Shown here in pieces: positions 49,840-59,560 of a DNA stretch of 64,000 nucleotides. The position numbers and the translations under genes are program-made. Where the stretch lies: assembly GCA_903883645.1 (NCBI GenBank), contig CAISBR010000042.1, forward strand, positions 1 through 64,000. The letters run 5' to 3'. Below the pieces are notes generated by a model that worked only from the letters and a program-made list of their open reading frames with translations, ran no database searches and was not told where the DNA came from. The first letter of the stretch is position 1. Every line of letters begins with the position of its first letter. Source of the DNA: an uncultured Myxococcales bacterium (lineage in GTDB: Bacteria > Myxococcota_A > UBA9042).

Positions 49840-52800
49840 ATGAATCAGAAGTTGTTTCGTGTCTATGCGACCTGGGCCTGCGGCGGCCTGCTGGTGCTCG
49901 CTGCGGCGTGTTCAGCGACCACCGAAACGGGCAGCACCGCCACGGGGGATGCCGCTTCGGGGCTCGACCTGCTGTTTGGCGAACTGGCGGTCGACAGCGC
50001 CACCACCGACTCGACGTTGCCATTGCCCGACTCGACCGCGCAGACCTCCGATGGCTCCGATGCGTGGCTAGGCGACGGGCCACAAGGAACGGACGCGACC
50101 GGCGATGGACCTGGCGCGGACGCCACCTGCGGCGAGACGGGGTGTGCCTGTAGCGCAAATGGGCAGTGCGATTCAGGCTATTGCATCGAGACGCCCGGCG
50201 GCCAGCAATGCACCAGCCTGTGCTCGGGCAGTTGCAGCGAGGGCTTTAAGTGTGGGCAAATCAGTGGCAGCGGCGCCGATATTATCAGTCTTTGCGTGCC
50301 CTTGCATCCGCGCCTTTGCGAACCTTGCGCTGCGGACAGCGACTGCAGCAACGTGCTGGGCGGTGCCGAATCGCGCTGCATCCCTTATCAAGATGCCAAG
50401 GGGGCGGTGCTCGGGGCGTTTTGCGGCAATGCCTGCGCCGATAGTGCGGATTGCCCAAGTGGCTACAGCTGCAGCGAGTCGACAAGCGTGGGCGGAGCTA
50501 CCGGCAAGCAATGCACCAAGACCGACCTCGCCTGTGCCTGCGACGGCCGCGCCATCAAGCTGCAGTTGAGCACCGCGTGCAGCGTGGCGAATGGCGCCGG
50601 AAGCTGTGGTGGCAAGCGTACTTGTAGCTCGAGCGGCCTGACCGTGTGCGACGCAGCCAGCGCCGCCAGCGAGACATGCAACCTAAAAGACGACGACTGC
50701 GACGGCCAAACCGACGAACCGGGCGGCCTGATGTGCGACGACGGCGCCCAATGCACGTACGACAACTGCGTGGCCGGTGCGTGCCAACACCCACCCATGA
50801 CGGGGGCGTGCGACGATGCGAGTGCGTGCTCGACGGGCGACAAGTGCAGCGATGGCGCCTGCGTGGGGGTCGCAGTGGTATGCGACGATAAAAACCCTTG
50901 CACACAAGATGCTTGCAACCCATCGCTTGGCTGTACCTCGACTCCCGCCGACGGTGGCCTATGCAGCGACGGCAGCGTGTGCACGGTGGGCGACGTGTGC
51001 CAAGGGGGCGCGTGCTTGCCCGGCGCCACCACAGCGTGTGACGACGATAACCTATGTACCACAGATAGTTGCAATGCTTTGACCGGTTGCATCGCCGCAA
51101 GCAACAGCCTGCCTTGCTCCGACGGGGATGCCTGCACCCTGGGCGACGGCTGCAAAAACGGCGCCTGCGCGAACACGGGCAAACTGCCGTGCAATGACGG
51201 CAACCCCTGCACCGACGACAGCTGCGACCCCGTGCAAGGCTGCTTGTTTGCAACTAATTCTCTGATTTGCTCCGACAACAACGTGTGCACTACCGGCGAT
51301 GTCTGCGCCCAAGGCGTATGCGCCCCCACGGGCACGCTGGCGTGCGATGACGGCAACGGATGTACGACTGAAAGCTGTGACCCCAAGGGTGGTTGCAAGT
51401 CGACCAACAACGCCGCGCCGTGCACGGACGACAATGTGTGCACGCTGGCCGACACATGTGCCGGTGGCTCGTGTTCGCCCGGCAAGCCCCAAGCGTGCAG
51501 CGACGGCAACCCCTGCACGGACGACGGCTGCGATGCCCAAAAAGGCTGCGTCTTTATCTACAATACGGGCAGTTGCACCGACAACAACGCCTGCACCGAG
51601 GGCGATGCGTGCTTGGATGGCGTGTGCGAGCCCGGCAGTCCCAAGGCGTGCGACGACAACAACGGTTGCACTACAGATAGTTGCGACACCAAGAAGGGCT
51701 GCGTGGCTGTCAATAACACGGCGCCGTGCTCCGACGCCAACATCTGCACCGACGGCGACAGCTGCAAAGACGGCAAGTGCGCCTCGGGCGGCCCCAAGGT
51801 CTGCGACGACGGCAACGTGTGCACAACCGATTTGTGCGACGCTGCGCAGGGTTGCATCAAGGTCAGCAACGCCGAGCCGTGCACCGACGACAATGTTTGC
51901 AGCGAACTCGATACCTGCTCGGGCGGCAAGTGCGTGCCCGGCAAACCCAAGGTCTGCAATGACTTGAACCCCTGCACCGACGACAGCTGCGATGTGAGCA
52001 AAGGCTGCGTCGTGGCGAGTAATTCGGCGCCTTGCAGCGATGGCAATGCGTGCACCACCAGCGACGCCTGCAGCGGCGGCACATGCTTGGGGGGCTCGGC
52101 ACTGGGCTGCGACGACGGCAATGTGTGCACCGACGACAGCTGCAGCAAGGCGAGCGGCTGCGTGTTCGCGGCCAACGCGGGCGGTTGCAGTGACAGTAAT
52201 GTGTGTACGATCAACGATTTCTGCAAAAGCTCGAGCTGCGTGGCGGGGATCTCGAAAAGCTGCGACGACGGCGAGATCTGCACCACCGACTCGTGCGACG
52301 CGGTGGCCGACTGCGCCCATAGCGCCAACACCGTACCGTGCTCCGACGGCTCGGTATGCACCGAAAGTGATGCATGTATAGGAGGCAAGTGCGCGCCCGG
52401 ACTAGCGAAAGTCTGCAACGACGGCAACCCCTGTACGGTCGATGCGTGTGACAACCTCAAGGGCTGCGTGCAACCCCTGGCCGCCAACGGCACCAAATGC
52501 GGCGACGGCACTTGCCAGGCGGGCACCTGCACCTGCCCAGCGGGCTACAGCGGCACAGGAACGCAGTGCAGCGACATCAACGAGTGCGCGAGCAACAACG
52601 GCGGCTGCAGCAGCAATGCCACCTGCACCAACACGGCGGGCAGCAATACCTGCGCGTGCAACAGTGGTTACAGCGGCGATGGCAAGACCTGTAGCCCCTC
52701 CGCGTGCACGGTGACCTGGAGCACGGTCGACAAGGGGTCGTCGATTGTCTTATCGAACAATAACAAGACGATAGCTTCGTCCGCGTCGTGGAATGCAGCG

Positions 52801-53256
52801 CGCGCGACCGTGGGCCGCAGCACGGGCAAGTGGTACTTCGAGGTCGTGGCCACAGTCGACGCCAATGGCTTTGACTTCATCGGCGTGGGCGGCACTGGGG
52901 CGACGCTCGACGGCTGCTGCACGGGCAACACCAACAGCTGGGGCTATTACGGCGGCCCGGGCAATCTGCGCGGCCAAGGCACCAACGCGGTCGCGGGTGC
53001 AGCCTCGTATGTTAGTGGAACATATGTGATCGGTGTGGCAGTCGACCTCGACGCCCACACCATTTGGTGGAGCCGCAACGGCGTGTGGCAGGCCAGCGGC
53101 AATCCGGCCACGGGAGCCAGCCCGACCTTTAAGGACTTGAGCGGAGTGCTCTATCCCATGTCGTCGGTGGCATTGACCGGCGCGACCTCGACTTTGCGCG
53201 CCTGCGCCAGCGAGTTTACCCAGGCCGTGCCGAGCGGGTTCTTGCCTTGGAACTAG
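49840..53256 (+). CDS. Cys-repeat lipoprotein with EGF-like and SPRY-like domains
   Basis: The 1138-aa product has a lipobox LAAAC (Cys24) and an Asp/Thr-rich linker. A Cys-rich region leads into 11 tandem repeats of about 47 residues (residues about 347-887). Each repeat reads close to [14 protein letters not shown](3)-GC followed by a PCSD-x-N-x-CT and GGKC half. A calcium-binding EGF-like domain follows (about 912-950, [15 protein letters not shown]). The last 185 residues (about 954-1138) resemble a SPRY/B30.2 domain ([44 protein letters not shown]). EGF and SPRY modules are mostly eukaryotic, so a surface binding role is plausible. AAGGTGG precedes the ATG. Confidence 0.82.
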   Translation: MNQKLFRVYATWACGGLLVLAAACSATTETGSTATGDAASGLDLLFGELAVDSATTDSTLPLPDSTAQTSDGSDAWLGDGPQGTDATGDGPGADATCGETGCACSANGQCDSGYCIETPGGQQCTSLCSGSCSEGFKCGQISGSGADIISLCVPLHPRLCEPCAADSDCSNVLGGAESRCIPYQDAKGAVLGAFCGNACADSADCPSGYSCSESTSVGGATGKQCTKTDLACACDGRAIKLQLSTACSVANGAGSCGGKRTCSSSGLTVCDAASAASETCNLKDDDCDGQTDEPGGLMCDDGAQCTYDNCVAGACQHPPMTGACDDASACSTGDKCSDGACVGVAVVCDDKNPCTQDACNPSLGCTSTPADGGLCSDGSVCTVGDVCQGGACLPGATTACDDDNLCTTDSCNALTGCIAASNSLPCSDGDACTLGDGCKNGACANTGKLPCNDGNPCTDDSCDPVQGCLFATNSLICSDNNVCTTGDVCAQGVCAPTGTLACDDGNGCTTESCDPKGGCKSTNNAAPCTDDNVCTLADTCAGGSCSPGKPQACSDGNPCTDDGCDAQKGCVFIYNTGSCTDNNACTEGDACLDGVCEPGSPKACDDNNGCTTDSCDTKKGCVAVNNTAPCSDANICTDGDSCKDGKCASGGPKVCDDGNVCTTDLCDAAQGCIKVSNAEPCTDDNVCSELDTCSGGKCVPGKPKVCNDLNPCTDDSCDVSKGCVVASNSAPCSDGNACTTSDACSGGTCLGGSALGCDDGNVCTDDSCSKASGCVFAANAGGCSDSNVCTINDFCKSSSCVAGISKSCDDGEICTTDSCDAVADCAHSANTVPCSDGSVCTESDACIGGKCAPGLAKVCNDGNPCTVDACDNLKGCVQPLAANGTKCGDGTCQAGTCTCPAGYSGTGTQCSDINECASNNGGCSSNATCTNTAGSNTCACNSGYSGDGKTCSPSACTVTWSTVDKGSSIVLSNNNKTIASSASWNAARATVGRSTGKWYFEVVATVDANGFDFIGVGGTGATLDGCCTGNTNSWGYYGGPGNLRGQGTNAVAGAASYVSGTYVIGVAVDLDAHTIWWSRNGVWQASGNPATGASPTFKDLSGVLYPMSSVALTGATSTLRACASEFTQAVPSGFLPWN
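50881..52446 (+). repeat. Eleven tandem Cys-rich coding repeats (about 141 bp each)
   Basis: The protein-level motif C-D-D-x-N-x-C-T-x-D-x-C recurs 11 times at a steady spacing of about 47 codons between 50881 and 52446. DNA identity between units is moderate, so they are old duplications kept at protein level rather than recent expansions. Confidence 0.8.
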
Positions 53257-53280
53257 CTGAAATGGCCTAGGCCGCCCACT

Positions 53281-55104
53281 CTACCGCGAAGTACCCGCCT
53301 GCCGCGCCTTGCGCAACACCTGCGCCCGCTGCCGCTGCTGACCCAGTCGCTCGGCCGCCAAGACCAGCAGCTTTTGCGCCCGCTCGGCCTGCTCGCCCTC
53401 GACGTCGCGGGCCAGCGCCTGCGCCGCGTGCTCGACCGCGCCCGCCCAGTCGCCCTCGCGCAAGCAGCAGTCCGACAGGTTCAGATACCCTTGCCAATGC
53501 TCGGGATTCGCCTGCACCGCCCGCTGGTACGACTGCCGCGCCGCCCCAAACTCGTTCGCCGCCCAGTACAGGTCGCCCAGACTGTTCCATGTGCCCGCCG
53601 CGTACCACGGGTTGATGCGCAGCGCCTCGGTCAAAAGCGTTTGCGCCAAGCCCATTTCGCGGTTGCGTCGCAGCGCCACATCGCCCGCTTCGCCCAGTAG
53701 CAGCCAGTTGTCGCGCTCGATCAAAAGCGCATGGCGGTAGGCCTCGAGCGCCCCCGCGGGATCCTTGGCCACCAGCTCGCGGGCCCGCGCCATCAGCGCC
53801 TCGAGCCGCTCGAACGCTCGCTGATCAAAGTGCAGGGCAAACGCCGTACGGGTGGCCGGCAGTTCGGCCTTGCTGACCAGGCGGGTCTTGATCGAAGCCT
53901 CGCCTTCGCCAGGCGGCACGCTGACTTGCGCCCCTCGCCCGCCCTGATCCGTCGCTTGTTGTAGCCAGCCGTCGAGGGCGAAGTGGTTGATCCCCGCCGC
54001 GGTGGTGGCACCATAGTGCTGGTACAGGTGGTTGCCATTGGCGCGCGCGGCACTGGCCGGACCATAGTCGCGGTACAGCAAAAAGCCATTGGGCCTAAGG
54101 GCTTGCAGTTGTAGCGCCAGGCTGTGCTGGGCACCGGCCGAGTGCAGCACCCACACGTACTCGTCTTCGCCCTCGGGCGCGGCGGTCAGGGAACTCGTCA
54201 GCTGGTCGGCGATGCGGCGCAACTCGGGCCCTTCGCCAATACTTTCGGGATCAAACGGCGCTAAGGCCAACACCAGATCCAGCAGCGGATACAGCGGCAC
54301 GAGTTGCGCCAGCGCCCCCGGATCGCGCTGCTGCGCCAGGGTCTGCACCTGCTCGGCGGTCAGCGTGGCAAACAGCGGCAGATCCGCGACCTTATCGAGC
54401 ACCGTCTGCGCCACTACCGCGCCCCACGACTCGGCGCGCTCGCTACCGGTGCGGCTGCGGCGAAACAGGTTGGCGGGCAGCACACACAGCAGATAGGTAT
54501 GGAAAATCGCACGCAAACGCCCGGTCAGCTCGACCGTGGTGCCGTCGTCTAGGCGAGTCAGACGAGTCGGATCGAGCGCGTCGACCACTGCCAGCACCAC
54601 CCGGCCGGCATGGCGCTCGAACACCCCGTTTTTCTGGGCGTCTTGCACCATCCGCGGCGTGCCGTCGCTGGCGTACCAGGTCAGGCGCTCGTAGTAGTCG
54701 CGGCCATGCTCGCGGCACAGCGCGGCAAAACGGTCGAGTAGCTGCAGCGAAAACAGCCCAAGACCAATGGCGATTTCTAGGCAGGTAATGTCTTGTTCCA
54801 GCTCGCCGGCCTGATCGAGCTCGACGCAGTTGGCAAACAGCACCTCGGCCGCGCGGTAGGCCGACAGCCCGCCTTGATTAATCAGATTAGGCACTTGCTG
54901 CGACGTGAACGCCTGGGCGCCGCGCTGGGCAAACGCCAGCTGGCCGAGCTGCCAGTCTAAACAGCGGTGCAGCGGCGTCCAGTCCTCGAGCAAAAGCGCA
55001 GGCAGCGCGTGGGGTTGAGGGGTATTCTCGCTTTCGGTAGCAGTCAACGCGGCGGGCTCGGGCGTGGCAGTCTCGGGCGTGGCAGTCTCGGGCGTATCAG
55101 ACAT
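53281..55104 (-). CDS. SAM-methyltransferase-like protein with C-terminal TPR repeats
   Basis: The 607-aa product begins with a Thr/Pro/Glu repeat (TPETATPETATPEP). It continues with a region resembling SAM-dependent methyltransferases of the MidA/NDUFAF7 sort: CLEIAIGLGLFSLQLLDRFAALC has the motif-I Gly-x-Gly after a strand, then LTWYASDGTPRMVQ and GRVVLAVVDALD. The C-terminal third (about 420-600) is TPR-like (AGALEAYRHALLIERDNWLLLGEAGDVAL in parts, LGDLYWAANEFGAARQSYQRAVQANPEHWQGYLNL in parts). The substrate is probably a protein, by family analogy. GAGGTG precedes ATG 55104. It is convergent with the EGF/SPRY lipoprotein, 24 bp apart. Confidence 0.65.
   Translation of the reverse strand: MSDTPETATPETATPEPAALTATESENTPQPHALPALLLEDWTPLHRCLDWQLGQLAFAQRGAQAFTSQQVPNLINQGGLSAYRAAEVLFANCVELDQAGELEQDITCLEIAIGLGLFSLQLLDRFAALCREHGRDYYERLTWYASDGTPRMVQDAQKNGVFERHAGRVVLAVVDALDPTRLTRLDDGTTVELTGRLRAIFHTYLLCVLPANLFRRSRTGSERAESWGAVVAQTVLDKVADLPLFATLTAEQVQTLAQQRDPGALAQLVPLYPLLDLVLALAPFDPESIGEGPELRRIADQLTSSLTAAPEGEDEYVWVLHSAGAQHSLALQLQALRPNGFLLYRDYGPASAARANGNHLYQHYGATTAAGINHFALDGWLQQATDQGGRGAQVSVPPGEGEASIKTRLVSKAELPATRTAFALHFDQRAFERLEALMARARELVAKDPAGALEAYRHALLIERDNWLLLGEAGDVALRRNREMGLAQTLLTEALRINPWYAAGTWNSLGDLYWAANEFGAARQSYQRAVQANPEHWQGYLNLSDCCLREGDWAGAVEHAAQALARDVEGEQAERAQKLLVLAAERLGQQRQRAQVLRKARQAGTSR
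55061..55096. repeat. 15-bp tandem repeat at the start of the methyltransferase/TPR gene
   Basis: GGCGTGGCAGTCTCG occurs twice in tandem (55061-55075, 55076-55090) and begins a third, degenerate copy. On the minus strand it codes the Thr-Pro-Glu-Thr-Ala repeat. The unit is in codon phase. Confidence 0.8.
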
Positions 55105-55292
55105 CGGGCACCTCGCAGAGTGCTGGCGATGGTGGCGCTCCGGGGGGCGCAGGTCAAGCTACCTGTGCCCGCGCTGGTCGGGCGGCGTGGTCGAATGCCC
55201 GCGCGCCGTGTGGGTCGTTGTGCGACAACGGGTAATTGCCATCCCCATCCTGCCCACGGGCGCGACTGTGGCCACTTTCATCACCGGGGGGT

Positions 55293-55321
55293 TTGACACC
55301 GGGGCCGTGACTTGCTGTAAT
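55293..55321 (+). promoter_or_regulatory. Strong sigma-70-like promoter for the SDR gene
   Basis: A perfect TTGACA (55293-55298) is followed after 17 bp by TGTAAT (55316-55321, 5 of 6 for TATAAT), 67 bp upstream of the SDR start codon. This is the best consensus match I found in the window. Confidence 0.65.
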
Positions 55322-55387
55322 TTCCCGCCGCGTGGGCGCATTCCGCCCGGGGTGCGCAGCGTCTTAATCGTACTTTTAGGAGCAATC

Positions 55388-56221
55388 ATGGGGATCTTAG
55401 ACGGCAAGGTGGTCATCATTACCGGTGCAGGACGGGGCCTTGGCCGCGCATATGCCCTGGAATTCGCCAAGCATGGCGCTAAGTTGGTCATCAATGACCG
55501 CGGTACCGAGCCCAATGGTATCGGTCACGATGCCGCCGTTGCCGCCGCGGTGGCTAGCGAGGTTGGCCTGGATATCGCCCTTGCCAACGACGACGATGTG
55601 TCGACCCGTGCCGGTGTCGATGCGCTGATGGCGGCTGCTTTGGCGCGGTTCGGCCAGGTCGACGTGCTGGTGCACAACGCCGGCTTTGTGCGCGACGCGG
55701 CCATTCTCGACCTTGACGACGAGACCTGGACTGCTTCGATTAACGGTCTGCTTACAAGCACCTACATGATGGTGCAGGCCGTGGCGAAGCATCTGATTTC
55801 GCGCAATGCGCCGGGTCAGATCTTGGCGACCACTAGCCTCATCGGTATCCACGGCGGCGCGGGTCTGCCCACCTATGCGGCGGCCAAGGCTGGCATTATC
55901 GGCTACTGCAAGTCGGCGTCGATGGAGCTTAAACCCCACGGTATTGCTGTTAACGTGCTCAGCCCTTTGGCGTATACGCGCCTGACCGCTCCCATGTTTG
56001 CCGATGTGCCCAATGCGGCCGACCTGCTCAAGCCCGAGTCGATCGCCGATGTTGCCGTGTACTTGGCGTCGCCCTTGGCCTCCAACATTACGGGGACGGT
56101 GGTCGACGTGCAGGGGCCGCGTGTCGCCCTAATTCGCAGCACCCAGGCCGAGGGTGTGGTGGCATCGCGCGGCCCGCGCTGGACGCCCGAAGAGTTGCAC
56201 GAACGCTGGAGCGAATTCTAA
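55388..56221 (+). CDS. Short-chain dehydrogenase/reductase (HSD17B4-like)
   Basis: The 277-aa product has the SDR cofactor motif TGAGRGLG near the N-terminus, then an NAG motif in VLVHNAGFVRDA, the catalytic Ser in TTSLIGIHGG, and YAAAK (Tyr-x(3)-Lys). The opening VVIITGAGRGLGRAYALEFA followed by KLVINDRGT is close to the hydroxyacyl-CoA dehydrogenase part of HSD17B4-type enzymes, pointing to a 3-hydroxyacyl-CoA or similar substrate; that is inference. The ATG 55388 follows AGGAG. It is transcribed alone and faces the kinase-ATPase gene. Confidence 0.9.
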   Translation: MGILDGKVVIITGAGRGLGRAYALEFAKHGAKLVINDRGTEPNGIGHDAAVAAAVASEVGLDIALANDDDVSTRAGVDALMAAALARFGQVDVLVHNAGFVRDAAILDLDDETWTASINGLLTSTYMMVQAVAKHLISRNAPGQILATTSLIGIHGGAGLPTYAAAKAGIIGYCKSASMELKPHGIAVNVLSPLAYTRLTAPMFADVPNAADLLKPESIADVAVYLASPLASNITGTVVDVQGPRVALIRSTQAEGVVASRGPRWTPEELHERWSEF

Positions 56222-56376
56222 GCTAGAGCGACGACTTAGCCTCTGTCCTCAAATAGCTCAAGCGGGTGCTCCGACAGCGGAGCGGCGAGTCGGCTGTATC
56301 GACGCAAGCTCGCCCTGTTGGGACTCGCCGCGACGTTGACGCCTCGGTCCGGGTTGTTGATCGGCCCTGTAGCCAC

Positions 56377-56411
56377 AAGGACCTGTCCAACTTGTTTCAG
56401 GACAGGTCCTT
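56377..56411. terminator. 12-bp perfect inverted repeat between convergent genes
   Basis: AAGGACCTGTCC (56377-56388) and GGACAGGTCCTT (56400-56411) are perfect reverse complements with an 11-nt loop. The stem lies between the convergent SDR and kinase-ATPase genes and its right arm includes two bases of the kinase stop codon (TAA at 56410-56412 on the minus strand). It can fold in transcripts from either side, so a bidirectional terminator is likely, though no T tract follows on either strand. Confidence 0.6.
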
Positions 56412-59358
56412 AGCGTCGGCCGTAGAACGACGACATCCCCACCATCACCACCGTGCGTTGCGCGGCATACCAAAGTTGGCTGCCTACCGGTAGGCGTGCG
56501 ACGGCGGCGGCGGTGTGGCTTTGCGCTTCGTCGCTGCGGCCCAATTGGCGGCACGCTTCGCCGGCGATGAAGTGCGCTTCGCCTACGAAATCGCTGTCTT
56601 GCCCCTGGGCGATCGCGGCACAGGCGTGCTGGCGCGCCGCCTCTTTGTCGCCGACCATCAGCAGTTGTCGTGCCGCTTGGGCCAAACAGCGCGCCGCCGC
56701 CACCTGGTCGCCACCCAGGGCGTAGTGGTGAGCCATACGCAGCGGGTCCTGAACGCCGGTGCCCTGTAGGTGGCCGGCGGCGAGCAAGTGGGCCTTGGTG
56801 CGGTCAATGTCGGTAAGCGTCGCGTAGGCCGCTTCGTGGACCAGCGCGTGGGCAAAGCGAAACAGCCCCGAATGCTCGTCGTGGCGCAACAGGTCGGCGC
56901 GCACCAGGGGTTCAAGCCAGGCCAGCTCGTCTTGCGCTTGGTGCGAGCCGCCGAGCAACACCGTCAGCGCATCGACCGAAAATGCTTGGCCAATCACGCT
57001 GGCCGCCCGCAGCAGCCGCCGCGCATCGGGGTCGAGGCCCAACAGACGCGACTCAACGGTGGCCAGCACGGTCGCCGGAATCACATCGCCACGGCCTTCG
57101 CGCACGGCGCGGACCAACTCCTCTAGATAAAATGCGTTGCCACCAGCGTGCGCCACCAGTCGCTGCACTGCGGCCTCGCTTACCTGGTCGCCCAACGCCG
57201 ATTTTACTAGTCGAGATGCCGCTTTGGGGGCCAAGCCCGCCAGCGCGATCTGCTGCGGCGCTGCCTGCTGCCACAGCCGCGGAAAAGCGTCGAGCAGCTC
57301 GGGGCGACTCAGCGCCACTACCATCCACGGCAATTCCGCGAGCTTACGCAGCGCACCCTCGAAAAGTCGCAGCGAAGCCGCATCGGCCCAGTGCACATCT
57401 TCGAGTACCACGAGCAGCGGCCCCTTAGCGCACACCGCCGCAAGCAGTTTCTCGATCGCTAGTTGGATATGATCGACGCGCAAAGTGGCCTGCGACGACT
57501 GCAGCGCGCCGCCGGCCATGCTTTCGCTACCCACGGCCAGTGCACCGAGCGACGCCAACACGTTCGCAGTACTTTCGACATCGCTGGCGGGCACAATGCC
57601 GCTTAGCCAAGTCTTCCAAAGCGGTAGGGCCTGCTCGCCGGTCACCCCGTGTAGACCTGCCGCTCGCGCGGTGGCGCGCTGGATCACGCCGTAGGGCAGG
57701 CCCGCGCCCAGCTCGTCGGTTGCAGCCAGCCAGACCTGCGGCGTGGCGCCATTGCGGCGGGTGCGGGCCAAGAACTCCTTGACTAGGCGCGTCTTACCGA
57801 TGCCCGCCGCCCCAGTGACTAGCGCCACCCGCGCGCACTCGTCGTCGATACATTCGTTCCACAGGCCTTCGAGTGTCGCTAGCTCGCGGTCGCGCCCCAT
57901 ACAAGGCAGCAGGTGATGGCCGTCATCCGCACCCTCGTCTTGCCCGGCGCGCTCGGGGTCAAGGTAGTGCCCCACCTCGTCTTGGCCTACCGGCGCCCGC
58001 GTCGCCAGCAGCAGCGCGCACACCTCGTCCATGCGCACCACATCGGTGTGGCCTGCCGTGTTGAGCAGGCCGACCAGGGCTTGCAGGGGATCGCCCGGCT
58101 CCATCTTTTCGGCACCCTGGGTGGCATCGCGTCGCAACAGGCCGATCGCCAAGGGATGTACGCCCATGGCCTCGCGTACGGCCAGCGCGCATCGCAGCGC
58201 CCGCCCCGCTTGGTCCGAGGCCGTGCCACCGGGCCGCACTGTCACCGCCAACACGCCGTGATCAAACTGGAGCAACTGCCCGCCAAAGGGCGCGACGGTA
58301 CTCAGCAGCGTGTCGTGCAGGGCCAGCTCGGGCGCCAGCAGCTCGGCATCGCCAAAGACTGTGCCGTGGTAGCTAACGTCGGAAGCCGGGGTCGCGAGCT
58401 CGGTCATGGCGTCGACCGATGGCGGCAGATCTGCCGGCAAGCGGAGCACGATCACGGCTTGGGTGCGCCGCTCGTCTTGGCCCAAGCTACGGGTCGTACC
58501 CTCGGTGGCGACGGCATCTTCGCGCAGCTCGAACAGCACATCCGCCAACGTATTTTGCACGATGGTGGCATTGGCCGGGCGCCCAGACGGCTCGCGCATC
58601 AGCAGCGCCGCGACCAGTTGATCCAGCAGTGGCGGCACATGGCGGACTCGGGCCGATAGCCTTGGCGCATCTTCGAAAAGCGGCCGCGTAATCAGGCCCG
58701 ACTGGTCGCCGTACTGGAAGGGCTGCCGGCCGGTCAGCAGCTTGAACAGCACGCAGCCCAGCGCATACAGGTCGGCTCTGGCGTCGATATCCGTCGCGCC
58801 GCGGATCTGCTCGGGCGACATGTAACCGGGCGTACCGAGAGCCATCCCCGCCTGGGTCATGGCCTCGAGCGAAGCGCCGCGCACCAGACCAAAATCGATG
58901 AGCTTGGCTCGACCCGGCTTGCCGTCGACCAAAAGGATGTTGCTGGGCTTTAGGTCGCGATGGATCAGCCCGGCGGCATGGATCACCGTCAGCGCGCTGG
59001 CAATTCGCTGCGCCACCGCCAGTCCATCGGACAGCGACAGGGGTTCGCGCGCCACGGCGACGTCCATGCCAGTGCCGTTCAACCACTCCATGACCAAGTA
59101 CGGGCGACCGTCGGCACTGCGGCCTGCGTCGATGTAGCGGACGATGGCCGGGTGGTCGAGGGCTCGTAAGGCCGCAGCCTCACGATCGAAGCGCAGCAGC
59201 CCCTCGTCGGTCATGTCGTCGCGCATCACCTTGATGGCTACGGGCTCGCCGCTAAAGGTGTCGAGTGCGCGATAGACCGTGCCCATGCCGCCGCGACCGG
59301 CGAATTCGAGTCGCTGGTAGCGGGCATCGACAATGGGGATGGCCTGCACTGGCTGCAT
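56410..59358 (-). CDS. Ser/Thr protein kinase fused to an AAA (PknK/AAA_16-like) ATPase
   Basis: The 982-aa product starts with an intact kinase domain (about 12-275): FAGRGGMGTVYRALD, VAIKVM, HRDLKPSNILL and DFGLVRG. A cyclase-like or linker region follows (about 290-470; YHGTVFGDAELLAPELALH). An AAA-type ATPase then has Walker A GAAGIGKTRLVKEF and a Walker B-like LLVVLEDVHWADAASLRLFEGAL (in parts), followed by winged-helix and short TPR-like helices. Related myxobacterial kinases usually continue into a long TPR sensor; here the protein ends soon after the first TPR-like helices, overlapping a hairpin. It probably integrates a signal through the ATPase; targets are unknown. Confidence 0.88.
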   Translation of the reverse strand: MQPVQAIPIVDARYQRLEFAGRGGMGTVYRALDTFSGEPVAIKVMRDDMTDEGLLRFDREAAALRALDHPAIVRYIDAGRSADGRPYLVMEWLNGTGMDVAVAREPLSLSDGLAVAQRIASALTVIHAAGLIHRDLKPSNILLVDGKPGRAKLIDFGLVRGASLEAMTQAGMALGTPGYMSPEQIRGATDIDARADLYALGCVLFKLLTGRQPFQYGDQSGLITRPLFEDAPRLSARVRHVPPLLDQLVAALLMREPSGRPANATIVQNTLADVLFELREDAVATEGTTRSLGQDERRTQAVIVLRLPADLPPSVDAMTELATPASDVSYHGTVFGDAELLAPELALHDTLLSTVAPFGGQLLQFDHGVLAVTVRPGGTASDQAGRALRCALAVREAMGVHPLAIGLLRRDATQGAEKMEPGDPLQALVGLLNTAGHTDVVRMDEVCALLLATRAPVGQDEVGHYLDPERAGQDEGADDGHHLLPCMGRDRELATLEGLWNECIDDECARVALVTGAAGIGKTRLVKEFLARTRRNGATPQVWLAATDELGAGLPYGVIQRATARAAGLHGVTGEQALPLWKTWLSGIVPASDVESTANVLASLGALAVGSESMAGGALQSSQATLRVDHIQLAIEKLLAAVCAKGPLLVVLEDVHWADAASLRLFEGALRKLAELPWMVVALSRPELLDAFPRLWQQAAPQQIALAGLAPKAASRLVKSALGDQVSEAAVQRLVAHAGGNAFYLEELVRAVREGRGDVIPATVLATVESRLLGLDPDARRLLRAASVIGQAFSVDALTVLLGGSHQAQDELAWLEPLVRADLLRHDEHSGLFRFAHALVHEAAYATLTDIDRTKAHLLAAGHLQGTGVQDPLRMAHHYALGGDQVAAARCLAQAARQLLMVGDKEAARQHACAAIAQGQDSDFVGEAHFIAGEACRQLGRSDEAQSHTAAAVARLPVGSQLWYAAQRTVVMVGMSSFYGRR

Positions 59359-59408
59359 CGTTGCCTGCGGTTGGGCTACATTTGTTTACGAAGGGGGAGC
59401 GCGCGTGG

Positions 59409-59427
59409 GCTCCAGGGCGCCTGGAGC
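59409..59427. terminator. Perfect 8-bp hairpin between helicase and kinase genes
   Basis: GCTCCAGG-GCG-CCTGGAGC: a perfect 8-bp stem with a 3-nt loop, 134 bp downstream of the helicase stop and 51 bp upstream of the kinase start on the minus strand. There is no T tract. It could end helicase transcripts or lie in the kinase leader. A weaker GACAGG/CCTGTC pair lies nearby at about 59442-59461. Confidence 0.4.
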
Positions 59428-59560
59428 AGGGCGATGCTGAGACAGGTGGCTCGGCCTGTCAATGTCTTTCCTCCGCACCGGGTGATCTCGGGTTGGCAAG
59501 ATGCTTGAAAATCATAACTTTGTGGTGATTGCGCACTGGCAGCGGCGGCCGTGGTTCCCC

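Noticed and set aside
50881..52446. CRISPR or satellite repeat
   Set aside because: The periodicity is at protein level (Cys repeats), with diverged DNA and no constant repeat/spacer pattern.
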